Assembly: GCF_051622035.1 (NCBI RefSeq)
Contig: NC_135366.1
Location: 8,401,001 to 8,465,000, forward strand
Reading direction: 5' to 3'
Source of the DNA: Arctopsyche grandis
Taxonomy: Eukaryota; Arthropoda; Insecta; Trichoptera; Hydropsychidae
Length of the DNA: 64,000 nt
The notes beneath the pieces were generated by a model. It saw only the letters and a list, made by a program, of their open reading frames with translations. It searched no databases and was not told the DNA's origin. The translations under genes and the position numbers were made by a program. This document shows positions 1 through 13,049 of the stretch, in pieces; the first letter of the stretch is position 1, and every line of letters starts with the position of its first letter.

Positions 1-234
1 TATAAAATAAAATAATTTTAATATTACAAATCAAAATAGTGTGAAGAAAATTTGAAAATGTGAATTGTATCCAAAGGTATGTATGCATCAAAATTATTTT
101 AGTAAAATATGCAATAATTACATATGTACATACATTAATTTTTCATTTGAAACAGAACGAACAATAACGTAGGAACTATTTTAATAATTTAGGATTTCGA
201 ATAGAGCGTGTTAAGTTTTACGTTTAGTTTTACT
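1..234. other. AT-rich 5' flank of first GMC gene
   Basis: No coding region is visible. The stretch is AT-rich and probably holds the promoter and leader of the GMC gene that starts at 235. I found no TATA box or initiator that I would commit to. Confidence 0.4.
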
Positions 235-3200
235 ATGTGTACAATGAAATTAATTATCATTTTCTTTTGTGTACACAACGGCGTGTTTGGTAGTAAAGAA
301 AATCGATATGAAACATCGGTCGTTCGGAAAATGCCAGACAAAATAGAAATATATGAGAATCCTTATAACGATATCATGGACGAAGAAGAGGAAAAATTCT
401 CACAAACGCGGAAAAGCAAACTGTTCAGATCGTTCAGAAACTCTGAACTATTTTCGTTATTTAAGCAAAATCCAGCAGACAACTATAGACCTATCGACGC
501 AGCAGATCCTTTTGACTTCCTCATAGATAATTATCCATTGCCAAAAGGTAAATGAACTAGATAGTAAAATGGAATATACTATACATGTGTATTATTACAA
601 GGATTTCATGCACCGTTGGATGAATATGATTTCATCGTTATTAGAGCTGGATCAGCAGGATATGCTCTGCCCAGCAGATTAAGTGAAAAGCTTGATTGGA
701 CTGTTTTGCTTCTGGAAGCAGGTGGAGCAGAATCCATATTGACAGATATACCATTGTTGGCGGCAACCTTCCAAAGTACTGACTATAATTGGGGTTATAA
801 AATGGAAAAAATGGATGGCATATGCTTAGGTATTTATATTCGTTTTCTTTAATTCTTCTACTTTGAAATGTAGGACAGAATCGTAGAAATTTTGATTCGG
901 ATGTAGGGACGTTAAAAAATGATAATGTACAAAAATGCAAAAAAGTTATTTTAATGCATTTACTTTCGATTTTTGTTGATTACGCTTCAATTCCTTGCGA
1001 TTTTCCTTTAAACGATAATAAAAGCGAAAACACACTGAGTGGGTCGTGGTACGTGTGTTTTTAGATACTTTTAAACATGCGAAAAAACGCAGCGCCCCTA
1101 GCCCATATATGAACATGGTACACAGTTCTAGAAATCACCCCCTGGAGTGTTTTCGGTGATATTTTATCCTTGTAATTAGCGTTGCTTGACAATGATCCAC
1201 AACGGTGAATCCCATATTTGAAAAAAATTAGGAGAAACTTGTCGTGCGACTTCCCAAACATATGCATTCTGCACGCGCAAGTAACATCCAATGTCTACGG
1301 TCACAGCGAGAAAACAAGGAAACATGACGTCCCATACCACACAGTGTGTTTTAGCCCTAATAGTTAAAATCAATATTTATCAATTACATAAGCATTTAAT
1401 AAGTAATATCGTATAAAAATAATTTTTAATTCATTTCTCCTCTCTCGACAGTTGAAAAACATGGGATATTCACACACTATAATATAGGCACTGAACGTTA
1501 ATTAATTTCACCCAAGTACTAAACAAATACCATTTTCCAACATAGTTTCTGCGACTTTAGCTAACGATTCAAAAATATTGTAAATAAGTTTTTTGAGATG
1601 GGATGGGGTCAATTTAAATTTTGTTAGAATTGGCATTGTCACCAAAACATTTATATTTCCAAAATTTCAAGAAAATTTACTCAATTGTTGTCCACATACA
1701 ACATCTTTAAGTGAAATAAAAACATGTAAATAATAATTTAAAATATTATAAATACATTCAAGGTGATCAAAGATGCAATTGGCCGAGAGGTAAAGCGATA
1801 GGTGGTACAAGCGTCATAAATTACATGATATACACGAGAGGACGAAAATTAGATTGGGATAGAATATCTGAAGCGGGGAACCCTGGCTGGTAGGTAATCT
1901 CTACGCCATTAAGCAATATTTAACGACAGCTATGTACATACATAATATGTTATAACCGAACATCATTAGCCTATCAGACAAAATTGTAATAATGCAAAAA
2001 TACGATTATTAAATACATATATTTATTGAAACATTCGAACACTTCAGGTCATACGATGAAGTATTACCATACTTTTTGAAATCTGAACGAGCAAATTTGA
2101 AGCAGTTAAGAGATTCCCCTTATCACAACACACGTGGTCTATTAAGTATTGAAGATATTCCGTGAAGGTGAGAAAATTCATTTGTCAAATTTTATTTATT
2201 CTTGTGTGAATTTCATACATTTTCATATGAATTTTGTAGAACTAAGCTATTAAACGCATTTCTCGAGGCTGGCGAGGAGCTTGGTCATAAAATTTTGGAC
2301 TATAATGGACCCAGCGGAATGGGATTTTCTCCCGTCCAATCTAACCTTTATAACGGTAAAAGGTTTAGCGCAGCGAAAGCCTTCTTTGGTCCGTTCAAAT
2401 CAAGAAGTAATCACGACATCCTCCCCTACAGTCGAGTCACCAAAATAAATATAGACGAAAATACTAAAACTGCAAAATCCGTAGAGTACATTCGCAACAG
2501 GCTACGACACATCGTCAAGGCAAATAAAGAAATTATTTTATCGGCCGGAGCTTTTGCATCACCTCAATTGTTGATGCTATCCGGGATCGGACCCAGAAAT
2601 CATCTAGACGAATTAGACATTCCCGTCATTCACGATTTACAAGTGGGCCAAACAATGTACGATCATGTTTGTTTTCCGGGATTAATTTTTCTTTTGAATA
2701 CAACAGGTGTGGGTCTCGTAGAAAGTAATATCATATCGTTGAGACATATATTGGACTATATAAAATATGGTGAGGGTCCTCTCACAATCACTGGAGGCGT
2801 CGAAGGTCTCGGATACACAAAGACAAAGATATCTGAAGAAGCAACCGAACACCCTGATGTAGAATTTATATTTACGGCTGGTGGTATTACTTCTGATGCT
2901 AGCAATTCAATTCGAAAAGGTATGAAAATTTCAGATCAATTTTTCAGAACCGTCTATGAAGATATCGTTGAAAAGGAATGTTGGTCTATATTACCAATGT
3001 TGATCACACCCAAATCTGAAGGATACATCAGACTAAAAGACAAGAATCCATTCCACTGGCCTAAGTTCTACCAAGATCACTTCTCTGATGAGAGAGATCT
3101 GTACACGCTTATAGAGGGCATCAAGTACGTAATAAAACTATCAACAACTAAAGCTTTCCAAAAATTTGGTTCAAAACTGCACGATAAACATTTTCCAACG

Positions 3201-3482
3201 TGTTACGATCATGCTTTCGGTACTGATGAATATTGGATTTGCGCGGCGAGAACTTTATCAACGACGTTGCATCACCAGATTGGGACGTGTAAAATGGGAC
3301 CGGCTTCGGATCCAGAAGCAGTCGTGGACAGTGAACTCAAAGTACACGGAATAGACAGGTTGAGGGTTGCCGACACCAGTGTGATCCCGAAACCAGTTAC
3401 AGCCCACACCAACGCACCAGCCATCATGGTGGGTGAAAAACTATCAGACATCTTGAAAAAATCTTGGAAGGGATCGTTTTAA
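235..3482 (+). pseudogene. GMC oxidoreductase with FAD-motif change and in-frame stop (probable pseudogene)
   Basis: Five exons can be read by splice sites and by matching the paralogue that follows: 235-547, 602-829, 1763-1889, 2048-2167 and 2240-3482. Exon 1 codes a signal peptide (MCTMKLIIIFFCVHNGVFGS). Exon 2 is the FAD-binding start of a glucose-methanol-choline oxidoreductase, but the family GxGxxG is RAGSAG here: codon 643-645 is AGA where Gly is expected. Exon 3 keeps the [15 protein letters not shown] block. Exon 4 ends IEDIP-stop-R: TGA at 2163-2165, just before the donor at 2168. Exon 5 is open and holds the C-terminal catalytic region HHQIGTCKMGP and AHTNAPAIM. Exon lengths match the next gene closely (exon 2 is 228 bp in both). 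The two lesions together suggest a decaying copy; a sequencing error or stop readthrough cannot be excluded. Insect relatives are secreted or membrane-linked enzymes of cuticle, immune or reproductive tissue. Confidence 0.8.
830..1762. other. Intron 2 of first GMC gene
   Basis: A 933-bp intron between the donor at 830 and the acceptor ending at 1762. I saw no gene in it; the stretch 1030-1340 is less AT-rich than its surroundings and could be an old repeat, but no terminal repeats were recognised. Confidence 0.5.
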
Positions 3483-3875
3483 AAAATATTATTAGTCTCA
3501 TCAAGTATAATATTATATTGGTATGCAATTCTAGCCTGTAAGCTAAAATACGGCACGTACAATAATAAATCACACGAACCAGCAAATGGCTATTTTATTG
3601 ATCTTATTTAAAAATAGACTTCACATTGTGCACAATGACTTGATTATAACATAATAAAAAATAAACTACTACGAAAGTTTTACAAGCCGTGAAAAAATTA
3701 TTTACATAATCATATGTATGTATGTACACAAGCATCTGTGCACATAGGTAAAAAAAAATGTTAAGAAATAAATGAAACAGTCAGAAAACCTTCTATGTAG
3801 TTTAGTTCGATTTCTATTTCGTTGGGTAAGACACGTGCGATGGTTTGGCGGTGTTAAAAACGACTAGTGTTCTAA
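3483..3875. other. Intergenic space between two GMC genes
   Basis: This holds the 3' flank of the first GMC gene (an AATAAA-like motif in 'acaataataaatcac' near 3560, AATAAA-rich sequence near 3650) and the 5' flank of the second. No coding region was seen. Confidence 0.4.
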
Positions 3876-6800
3876 ATGCATAAAATGAATTGTATTTGTA
3901 TAACATATTTTTTGGTGCAAATTTTTAACGCGCAAGTTAATGCTATAAAAAGCGAAAATATATTTACTTCAAATATATTCAAAAATTATAAACAATTCCC
4001 AAATCAATTCGATCTCTTCCATAACAAATACAGTTTACCAGGTAACGTATACGGTTGACATTATTATTTGAATATATAAAATTTACTAATATTCTTTTCA
4101 AATCACTTTCAAATTCATATATTATTTATTTTGACAGTTGGAATGATTTATTTTATACAATATATAAAATAAAATCCATAAAACTTAATGACGCAGTGTG
4201 TATTCTAGCTGAAGTTTTCCGCTATTAACAAAAACTCAAACATGAAGACGATTGTGAAATTAATAGAATTCGTCTTTCAATCAAAAATTTAGAAATAATA
4301 TACAAAACTGTTTTAATTCTTTATTGTAAAATGTTAAAACTTGTTTTATTCAATTGCATTTTGACTCTATGCAGGGAAAAAAGAGCAACTGAAAAGCAGT
4401 AACAAAATCTGCAAATAACAAAAATCTAGGAATTCACTATTGACGTTAACTACATATGTAAATACGTATAATACATATTGTATATCTTTATATAAAAAAC
4501 TCTTAAATGAAACTGCAATTTAAGAATAAAGCATTAATTTAAATACAAATACTTTCACATATAGATATGTAAATATTTTCATGTCCATGATTGACAAAAT
4601 GGCAATGATTTAATTCCAACACTCATAAATTTAAATCATTGACATGAAAAATGTCTTATAAACATAAAAATTACACGTAAATATTTACGCAATAAAATCT
4701 ACGCAAATGCCCTCTGTAGAAATTGCCACAAAGTTTTTCCAGTATGTAATACATTTAATAAATGAATTCAATAATATTTAGCATTTAAAAATTTACATGT
4801 ATTAATATAATTTATTATAATTAATTTCCAATTAAAAAATTTAATCCAGAAAGTATAATCAAATAAACCCCAATTTACATTTAATATAATTTGAATTGTT
4901 GAAAGTTAATAGCACTAATCCATATAGGTACATATTTATTTTAACTAGCATAAAAATTTGAATTAGCACATCCGTAAATTAAATCAAATTTGACTTCACA
5001 GAAGCAAAGCATATACTCGATGAGTACGATTTCATAGTGATCGGAGCGGGTTCTTCAGGTTCCATCTTAGCAAACCGACTAAGTGAAAACCCAAAATGGA
5101 CTGTTCTGTTGCTAGAAGCAGGCGACACAGAATCCACCATCACGGATATTCCAATTTTAGCAGGAATATTGGAAGCGAGCGGATACGCTTGGCAATATAA
5201 AATGGAAACGGAACCAAACACATGCTTGGGTATATTTTACAATAATTAATCAACAGGACACAAATTAAACTCGAATATAAACACATATGTAATCGAATAT
5301 TTTTTTAGCTTTTGAAAATCACGTGTGTCCGATGACAGTCGGAAAGGCGATAGGAGGTTCGAGTGTCATAAATTATATGATTTATACGAGAGGAACAAAG
5401 CGAGATTGGGACACGATAGCAGAAGCCGGCAATAAAGGATGGTTAATGAAGGTGTCATATTGTAAATTAGCATCAATATGAAAGCACACTATTTATGGAT
5501 ACGATATTTACAATTCAGGTCGTACGAAGAAATTTTACCATATTTTATAAAGACAGAAAGGACGGACATACAAAGTGCAAATTCGTCTCTGAGAGGCAGA
5601 AACGGACCCATGAACGTCGAATACATAAATTATAGGTAATAAATACAAAATTATACGTATAACGAAATACACGGTTGACTACTTTGATCCAAAAGGTTAT
5701 CAAACAAAAAATCGCATTCTTCATTCTTATATTCGTTTTTCCAGACAATCTATATATAATACATAAAATTGAATGTCTGTTTGTCTGTCTGTCTGTCTCG
5801 TATAGGCTCCTAAACCAGGTTTTGTTGTATACATGTCCGGGAAGATTACTGTGAAAAAAAAACGGGAAAAAACCTAATAATAATATTCGTAATTACGATT
5901 TTACCGACGCGAAAGTATGAAGCGCTATTGTGTAGTCAAGGAAATGTATTTGTTGGCAACCACGTTAACAGGTTGGTTTATGACGACACGGAGTCGAAGA
6001 GACGTTACTCCACGGCGTTGAGCTCCAACAATCACTTGAAACGGGAATGGGAACGGGAAAATCGAGAATGAGTGGTATTGCAACGCAATAATTTCAAATG
6101 TTTTCGCATCAGAACTTAAGTTGTTAGACGTAAAATAAACAAACAATTGAATAATTTCAAATGTGTTCGCAGCCTGCATTTTCCCGACAAATTGGGAACG
6201 AGAACGAGAACGGGAACGGGAATTGCATGCATTATTGTGGCATTGCAACGCATGCCGGGTTCAGCTGGTTTTAAATAAATTATTAAAGTCAAATACCTAC
6301 GTAAAAGTAAATATGAATTACAATTCTCATTTTTTATTTAAATTCAGCGCTACTAGAATTTTGCCCTAAATGCACATTACGACAAAAGCATAAAGCACGT
6401 ACACCAAACAATATCGATTAAAAAAACAAACAAACCGGAAGTCGCCAGTAGACAGATACATTCCGCGAAATTGATATTGGCATCAAACAATTAGAGCCCA
6501 AATTTGGTAAACGAGTAACGGACGAGTGTAGCCCCCGACCAAAATTTTACGCATACTTTCGATTAAAATCGCCATCGAAAAGCATCATCAATAAATTCAA
6601 ACCGATCGCTATTGAAAAACACCATGTACAGGTAGTCCTCGACTTACGATGGTTCGCACTTACGACCGAAAAAAAAAATATTTTTTTTTAATTATTTTTC
6701 AAAAATTGATTGATAAATCTCAAGCGGATATGAGTTATGAAAACGGGGAATTCTCTTTCGGAAGAAATGAAACATCGCAATAGTTTTAAAAATTAAGTTA

Positions 6801-9635
6801 TGACTCATTCCTTTGGGATTCGTCACCAGTCGCACGACGGTAAAAAACTCATACGGTCGTTACTGTTTGTTACATAACTGTTCGTTGTTGTTTTAGGATG
6901 TTTATTTTCTCAATTTCGTGTTGATTAGTGCTCAAATTTTTATTTATAAGAACATTTATAATGTTTGATAAAGAAACGGGATAATGACTGATAAAGAAAC
7001 TCTTGTTAAAAAAAAGATAAAGGTGATAGACTTAGAAATGAAATTTGAAGTGATAAAACAATATGATAGTGGTAAAAAAGTGATGGAATGGCAAATAATT
7101 TGAAATTGTCACATTCAACGGTCTCCACTATTTTAAAGGATAAAGAAAAAATTCGTAAAGCCGTTAAAGGGTCCTTGTTGATCAAATCTAAAATAATAAA
7201 TAAAAAAAGACACGGACCCATTCAACAAATGGAAAAATTACTAGTGATTTGGATCGATGACAACATTACATTTGCACAAGGCATTGAAGCAATAGAAGAA
7301 GGAAAAACTTTTCAAGAATTTTGGAAAAATTATAATATCCTTCATGCTATAAGAAATATAGATAAGGGATGGACCCTTTAAAGGCTTAAGAAGTACTTCA
7401 GCATGTATGTACGGAATATTGAAAAAAACTCACCAATCGATTTGAACCCGTTTCTCTTTCCATATACGAAAAAGAAAAAAATATCGAGGATATTACTAAC
7501 CTAATCGTACAATTTAGTGAACGTCTACAATTTGACGTAGATAACGAAGACATCAACCAACTTCTTGAGAATGATTCAGAAGATCTAACCAATGCAGAAT
7601 TATTAGATCTTGAAACTCAAATGGTTGCAGAAGAGGATATTGATGAAAATGAATCAATCACATATGTGGAACCCCTGAAAAAATTTGTATTGAAAGAAAT
7701 GGCTGCTACTTTTAATTTAATTAATCAAGGAATACAAAAGTTTGAAATGATGGACCCAGACAGTGAAAGATTTTCAAATGTGAACCGCAGGATTCACGAA
7801 AATCTCGCATGCTACCAAGAAATATGTATATAGAGAAAAAAAACAGGATACTGTTCAAACAAAATTAGACACATTTTTCAAAAAAACTCATACGACTGTA
7901 TCTCAAACTGAAGATGAAGAAATGCATTGTACTTATGTGATAAATGATGAGGATGTATAATTTATAATTAATAAGTACGGATGATGTAGATGTTTAATTT
8001 TTTTTTAATTTAAATATGAATTCATTTGAATTACTGTATTAATAAAAGTAAGTAAAATCACCGAAAAAAATATATAAATATATTCCTCGACTTACGACCT
8101 AGGTTCAGGAACGTATCTCCGTCGTAAGTCGAGGAATACCTGTACATATATCCTCGAAATATATACGCAATTAGGATATGTATCTCCTCACCAGGTTATT
8201 GCAAGTATTTTAATCTCGAGAGCGTTTCCAGGTAGCGCAACTGCACCATTGACTGATTGGCAATGGTTTAATTTTATATTAAAATATAGACATTTATGTA
8301 ATTACCAAAAAAAATAAAAAATATATCTTTCATTCGAACCAATTATTTACATACTATATTTATAAGTAATACTTATTTTATATTTGTATTCATTTCAGAA
8401 CCGATTATGCGAAAATGTTTTTAGATGCATCAAAAGAATTAGGCAACAGTATAGTCGATTACAATAGTGGAGAAATTGGCTTCAATTACCTTCAATCAAA
8501 CACATTGAACGGGAGTCGTGTCAGCACTTCAAAAGCCTTCCTTTATCCATTCAAATATCGTAAAAACCTTCACATCCTACCTAAAAGCAAAGTGACAAAA
8601 ATCAACGTTGACCAGTTGTCGAAGATTGCAACCACCGTTGAATTCGCACGCAACAAAATATTGCACAGAACAAAAGCGAAAAAAGAAATAATAGTAGCAG
8701 CAGGAGCATTGTCCACTCCGCAAATTCTGATGCTATCAGGAATTGGACCAAAAGAGCATCTGAAAGAAATGGGCATACCCCTGGTTCAAGACTTGAGCGT
8801 GGGAGAAAATCTCAGAGACCACTTAGCATTCGGAGGAATGACAATAGTAACAGACGAACCGGAGACAAATCAAATATACACAAACGTGAAAAATTTCGGC
8901 GACCTTCTGCAATGGATCAAAAATGGACAAGGCATGTTTACAATTCCGGGGGGGATCGAAGCGATAGGATTTATCAACACAAATGTCACGACACACGATA
9001 AAAACTACGCAGATGTCGAATTGGCTCTGTTTTCGCTACCGGTGAACTTTGCCGACGACATCGTCAAATCGGTATTGAAAATATCCGACGAATTCTACAG
9101 TGCAGTGTATAAAGGACTGGGCAACAGAAGAAGTTTCGCCATAATACCAATTATCCTGAACACGGAGGCCCGAGGACGGGTCAAATTGAAGGATACGAAT
9201 CCTTTTCACTGGCCTAAATTTATCGTCAATTTGTATTCTGCGGAAAGGGACCTCGACACGTTCGTAGCCGCCGTCAGATACGTACAAAAATTCGTATCTG
9301 CGAAATCTTTCAACGAGAAAATCCGCACGGATCTCTATCGATCCCACTACCCAACGTGCAGAAGGCACTTATACGACACGGACGATTACTGGAAGTGTGC
9401 CATTAGGTCTTTGTCGTTCAGTCTACACCACCACGTGGGTACTTGTAAGATGGGGCCCGATTCTGACTCTTCAGCGGTTGTTGATTCAGAGTTGAGAGTC
9501 AGGGGGGTGAAACATTTGAGGGTGGCTGATGCTAGCGTCATACCCTTTCCCCTGACCGCTCACCCGGCCGCTCCGGTTATGATGGTGGCGGAAAAAGCCT
9601 CAGATTTAATCAAAAAATATTGGAACAATAATTAA
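3876..9635 (+). CDS. GMC oxidoreductase (glucose dehydrogenase-like), intact
   Basis: Exons 3876-4041, 5002-5229, 5309-5441, 5519-5635 and 8399-9635 join to 1881 nt, a 626-aa protein, the usual family size. Residues 1 to about 25 form a signal peptide. The FAD-binding motif GAGSSG lies near residues 70-75, followed by LLLEAGD. Exon 3 gives [19 protein letters not shown], the second GMC block. Exon 5 carries [10 protein letters not shown] (GMC signature 2) and [11 protein letters not shown] with the probable catalytic His. The last motif reads [10 protein letters not shown] where many relatives, including the paralogue upstream, have HTNAP, so substrate handling may differ. The family oxidises alcohols or sugars with FAD; the substrate here is unknown. 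The gene follows a damaged paralogue in the same orientation. Intron 4 (2.8 kb) was enlarged by a Tigger-like element. Confidence 0.92.
4042..5001. other. Intron 1 of intact GMC gene
   Basis: A 960-bp AT-rich intron. Nothing coding or clearly repetitive was seen apart from short TACATATG runs. Confidence 0.5.
5775..5798. repeat. (TGTC)n microsatellite
   Basis: A short run of TGTC/TCTG units lies inside intron 4 of the intact GMC gene. Downstream (6030-6240) are GGGAAC/GAGAAC tandem blocks in two places, flanked by similar text, which looks like an old dispersed repeat. Confidence 0.7.
6629..8142 (+). mobile_element. Tigger/pogo-like DNA transposon, internally deleted
   Basis: Terminal inverted repeats start CAGGTAKTCCTCGACTTACG (one mismatch over about 21 bp) and are flanked by TA on both sides (6627-6628 and 8143-8144), the Tc1/mariner-pogo target. 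The interior holds transposase pieces: an N-terminal helix-turn-helix stretch from about 6984 ([20 protein letters not shown]) that continues after a frameshift near 7080 in [20 protein letters not shown]; then directly [21 protein letters not shown], which in Tigger proteins follows the DDE domain; then an acidic tail to about 7833. The catalytic core is missing, so the copy is dead. It sits inside intron 4 of the GMC gene, in the same orientation. Confidence 0.85.
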
Positions 9636-10322
9636 TTTGTAATATAAACCAGCAGCATGGACTACTTGTTAGCATATCTTGCTATGGTCAGTGTGGTTAT
9701 GAGTAGAGGTAGGACCGGAAGCGCGCCGTCTATTGTTCCATTATTAAAAATGCTTTGTAAGAAAGGTTCGGCAAGCCTTTAACAATGCATTTACAACATG
9801 TGAACAATGAACAGCGCGCTCTGGGTCCGCTCTTTAGTTATGAGTCACACTGGTTGCTGCTGAGCAGACCTTGGTTTATAACCAGGTCGGTCGTATCCTT
9901 TCAGATTTGTCCAATTTTTCTGATTTTCATTGTAACGATTCCTGCAGAATTGGCATTTCCCTCCCCATTTCTCTCGCAAAATCTTGAGTTATTATGTTAT
10001 ATCTTAAAGTTCACCGGGTTTCTCTCCATAGGTATCTCTGTGGATGATTGTTGTATAAAAATTCGTATTGTTATATAAATGTTTGCAATGCACTTTGCCA
10101 TGTTTGACCATAGATGTAATGTATAATTTCGAATTACGTATGTAATAATTTGTATTTTGTGTACATAGATTGATTAATTGATTGAATAAAATAAAATATT
10201 TAAATAAGATATAAAGCCCGTTTCATTTATCCAATTATCATTTAAGCCAATTTTCGTTTGATCATATTTTTGTTGTTTCAGAAAATTTTCTGGTGTTAAG
10301 CGACATTTAGATATATTTTAAT
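9636..10322. repeat. 3' flank of GMC gene with a dispersed inverted-repeat element
   Basis: The sequence 9688-9860 has imperfect inverted ends (CAGTGTGGTTATGAG at left; CTCATAACT... when the right end is read in reverse) and shares a block around AACAATGCATTTACAAC with 41430-41540 and, reversed, with 19860-19940. It is therefore a three-copy dispersed element. The rest is AT-rich with AATAAA-type sites near 10185. Confidence 0.5.
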
Positions 10323-10481
10323 CAGTAGCGTGCGGTTAAATTCCCTCTGTTTTTGTCACACAGCGTTACTTATGTACGTGTGCGCGAGCAGGATACATGA
10401 GGAACAGGCGTTTCCCCTTGTACCCTGCTCGCAAACACGTAAATAAGACAAAAACAGGGAGAATTTCACGGCACGCCACTG
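10323..10481. mobile_element. hAT-like foldback MITE (159 bp)
   Basis: Ends CAGTAGCGTGCGG and CGGCACGCCACTG are inverted repeats, and the whole unit folds back on itself. Flanks ATTTTAAT (10315-10322) and ATTTCAAT (10482-10489) are a 7-of-8 target duplication, the hAT size. The interior motif GCGCGAGCAGGATACA recurs in other foldbacks of this window. Confidence 0.7.
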
Positions 10482-10503
10482 ATTTCAATTGTATATATGT
10501 ATG

Positions 10504-10566
10504 TTGTGGCGCATTAGGTTCTTCCTGAAATGCCACAATGGTCCAAAACTAACTAAATATATTGAA
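10504..10566 (+). mobile_element. 3' end of non-LTR retrotransposon (truncated)
   Basis: About 60 bp matching the 3' hairpin of the longer element at 47.1-47.9 kb: GTGGCGCATTAGGTTCTTCC followed by GCCACAATGGTCCAAAACT. Only the tail is present, as expected for a 5'-truncated insertion. Confidence 0.65.
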
Positions 10567-10880
10567 ATTATACCACATACGTATGTACATAGATACTAAG
10601 GAGCCCATTACAGGTAAACCGGTTTACCAGTAAATGGTCCGAAAAGTAGTTCGGTAATCTATCGCTAAATTATTAGTTTTGCCGATAAATCAACAAAACA
10701 TAAAAAATTACGTCGATTTGGGAAAGGAACCGACCCAGAAGAAAATGAAAAAAAGAAATTGCGAGAAAGAAAATGACTTTTGATGAAATGATATAAAACC
10801 GAAAAATCTTTTGGTCCTTTATAAAATATCAATTTAAAAATAATTCACCACTCATACTTTTTTTGGCGATATATCTTCTA

Positions 10881-12502
10881 CAGTGAGCGACAAAAATAGG
10901 TACGCAGTAGCAAAATTTCATTTTATTCGTATATATCGCAATATTTTTCATTTAAAAGTTTCTGAAATCATGACTAGGATCATTAAGATAATAAAACAAG
11001 ACAAATTATTAATTATATTGATGTATTTATTGAGATATTGGAATTATTTACGAAATGGACAAAGTTGGGAAAAAAGTATTGGCAGTTCTTCGGGAGTTTT
11101 TAATTTAATTTAAAGCGCTTTTCACGGTATACATTTTTTAAATGTTTCCTATTAATAATATATACATAAAACAATAATATATAAATAAAATAAAGCTTAA
11201 TATTTAGTAATTCCCCCTTTGTTTTTGATTACTGCCTCAATTCTTCTGGGCATAGAATAAAACAATTTTTTTATAACATTTGGGGAAATATCCTTTTCCC
11301 ATGCCTCCGTTATTATGTTTTCCAGCTCTTGAAGCGTTTTTGGATTGCAGGCTTTTACTTTCCTCTTCAAAATCGCCCATAAATTTTCGATAATGTTCAG
11401 GTCTGGACTGTTCCCGGGCCAGGTAAGGGATTTAATTCCCAAACTTTCTTTATAATTGGTTATCTAAAACAAGTTGATGATATTTACCACATAAAAAAAC
11501 AAATTAAAGATAGAAAAACGGTTTGATAACTTACAGAACGAGCTCGATATCAAGGTGCAGATTCGTCCTGAAATATTGGTTCAGCGACGAATTCTGTGAG
11601 TGCTTCGATGGTGGGTAAAACACGTTCCCGTATCGTGTTTTCGTATTGGATGGCATTCATGGACCTTCGGACGAACTCTAGCGCCCTTATTCCATATCCT
11701 GTAATGCACCCCCATATCATGACATACGGGGAATGCTTCGCGGTCGCGAAACACAACTTGCGTGAAAACATACTCCACTTCTACGGCGAACTGTGGTCTT
11801 CCCATCTGATCCAATAAGATTCCAATTAGATTCATCTGAAAAAACCACCCTGTACCAATCCTCTGATATCCAATTCTTCTTGTCCTTGGCCCATTTCAAC
11901 TGCTTTTTCTTCATTGAAACCGCCAGAAGTGGCTTTTTCGCGAATTTGATCGCTCTAAACCCTAATTTATTCAGCTTCCTTTGGATCATACGGGTATGTA
12001 CTGCTGTGGATGATGAAGTGTAAACCTCATCCCTGATTTTAGAAGCAGTAATAAATTGATCTTGAAGAGCAGCACGTTTTATGACACGATTTTCACGTAC
12101 CATCAATTTTTACTTCCTTCCAGATCCTGGAGCCCTTGTTAATAAACCTGTATCACTGTATTTTTTGATGAATTTTCTCACAGAACCTTCACTGAACCCC
12201 ACCCGACGAGCAATCTCTCGATACGCGATTCGCTCTTTCGTAAGAGCCAAAATTACCGCTTTTTCATCGGTCGACATTTGGCGTGCGGATGACATTTTTC
12301 CGATGCGATGCTATTGCAACCAAAGTTAACGCGAAACTAAATAGGGAATTGACCATCAGCTTTGTAAATCTTTGAACCAACGGTTACATAGAGTTGTGTA
12401 GAAAAAAAAAGGTTGAGGTCTCATTGTTTACGGCAGGTAGAGAGGTTTGTTTCGCGCTGTTTGTCCGAAATCTATGTGCGTACCTATTTTTGTCGCTCAC
12501 TG
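10881..12502 (-). mobile_element. Tc1-like transposon, complete ends, broken transposase with intron
   Basis: Perfect 26-bp inverted ends (starting CAGTGAGCGACAAAAATAGG) flanked by TA at 10879-10880 and 12503-12504. The minus-strand transposase reads in pieces: HTH segment MSSARQMSTDEKAVILALTK (12295-12110), in-frame TAA, then a second HTH and the first catalytic Asp in VVFSDESNWNL (12106-11717), a frameshift, WGCITGYG and FQDESAP with the second Asp (11771-11550), then PGNSPDLNIIENLW with the Asp/Glu of a DD34E triad (11442-11197). A 71-bp GT-AG intron is inferred at 11534-11464, where TAG/TGA codons would otherwise interrupt. At least one stop and one frameshift make it inactive. Confidence 0.88.
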
Positions 12503-12739
12503 TATATAATAAGTAATGCTTATTATCGTTTGGTTAAATATATTAACCAAACGATACATTTATATACATATATACATAGGTACATACGTTTTTTGTATAC
12601 ATATGGTTAAATGTATACAAAAAACTGGAGTTTATTTTTGAGTTTGAGAAAACCGGTAATTTACCTGTAAGCCGGTAATTAGGTAAAAAAATCAGATTAC
12701 CGGTAAACGGAAATAGCGGTAAATTGAACTCCCTAAACA

Positions 12740-13045
12740 TACATACATCATCATCATCATTTACAGTCGTTCACCATCTACTTCTGGGTGAAGACCTTTC
12801 CAACAGACTTCCATTTGTCTCTGTTTTGAGCAAAACTCATCCATCTAATCCTACAAATATTTCTAATATCTTCCACCCATCCCCTTTGTGTTCTTCTTTG
12901 CACCCTTATGCATTCTATCGAGTACCACTCGAGCACTTATTTTGTCCATTTATAGTCCACTCTTGTAAATACATGACCCGCCCATTGCCAACTCAATCTC
13001 TTAACTCTCTCCACCATATCAACTTCTTTCGTCAAACTTTTGGGT
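12740..13045 (-). mobile_element. 3' end of RTE-clade non-LTR retrotransposon (degenerate)
   Basis: Read on the minus strand, this codes the typical RTE C-terminus: VKRLSWQWAGHV, then VLEWY, WVEDIRNIC and FAQNRDKWKS, with several stops, ending in the (ATG)n tail seen on plus as CATCATCATCATC near 12746. It is a 5'-truncated dead copy. The open frame on the plus strand here is only its antisense. Confidence 0.7.
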
Positions 13046-13049
13046 GCCG

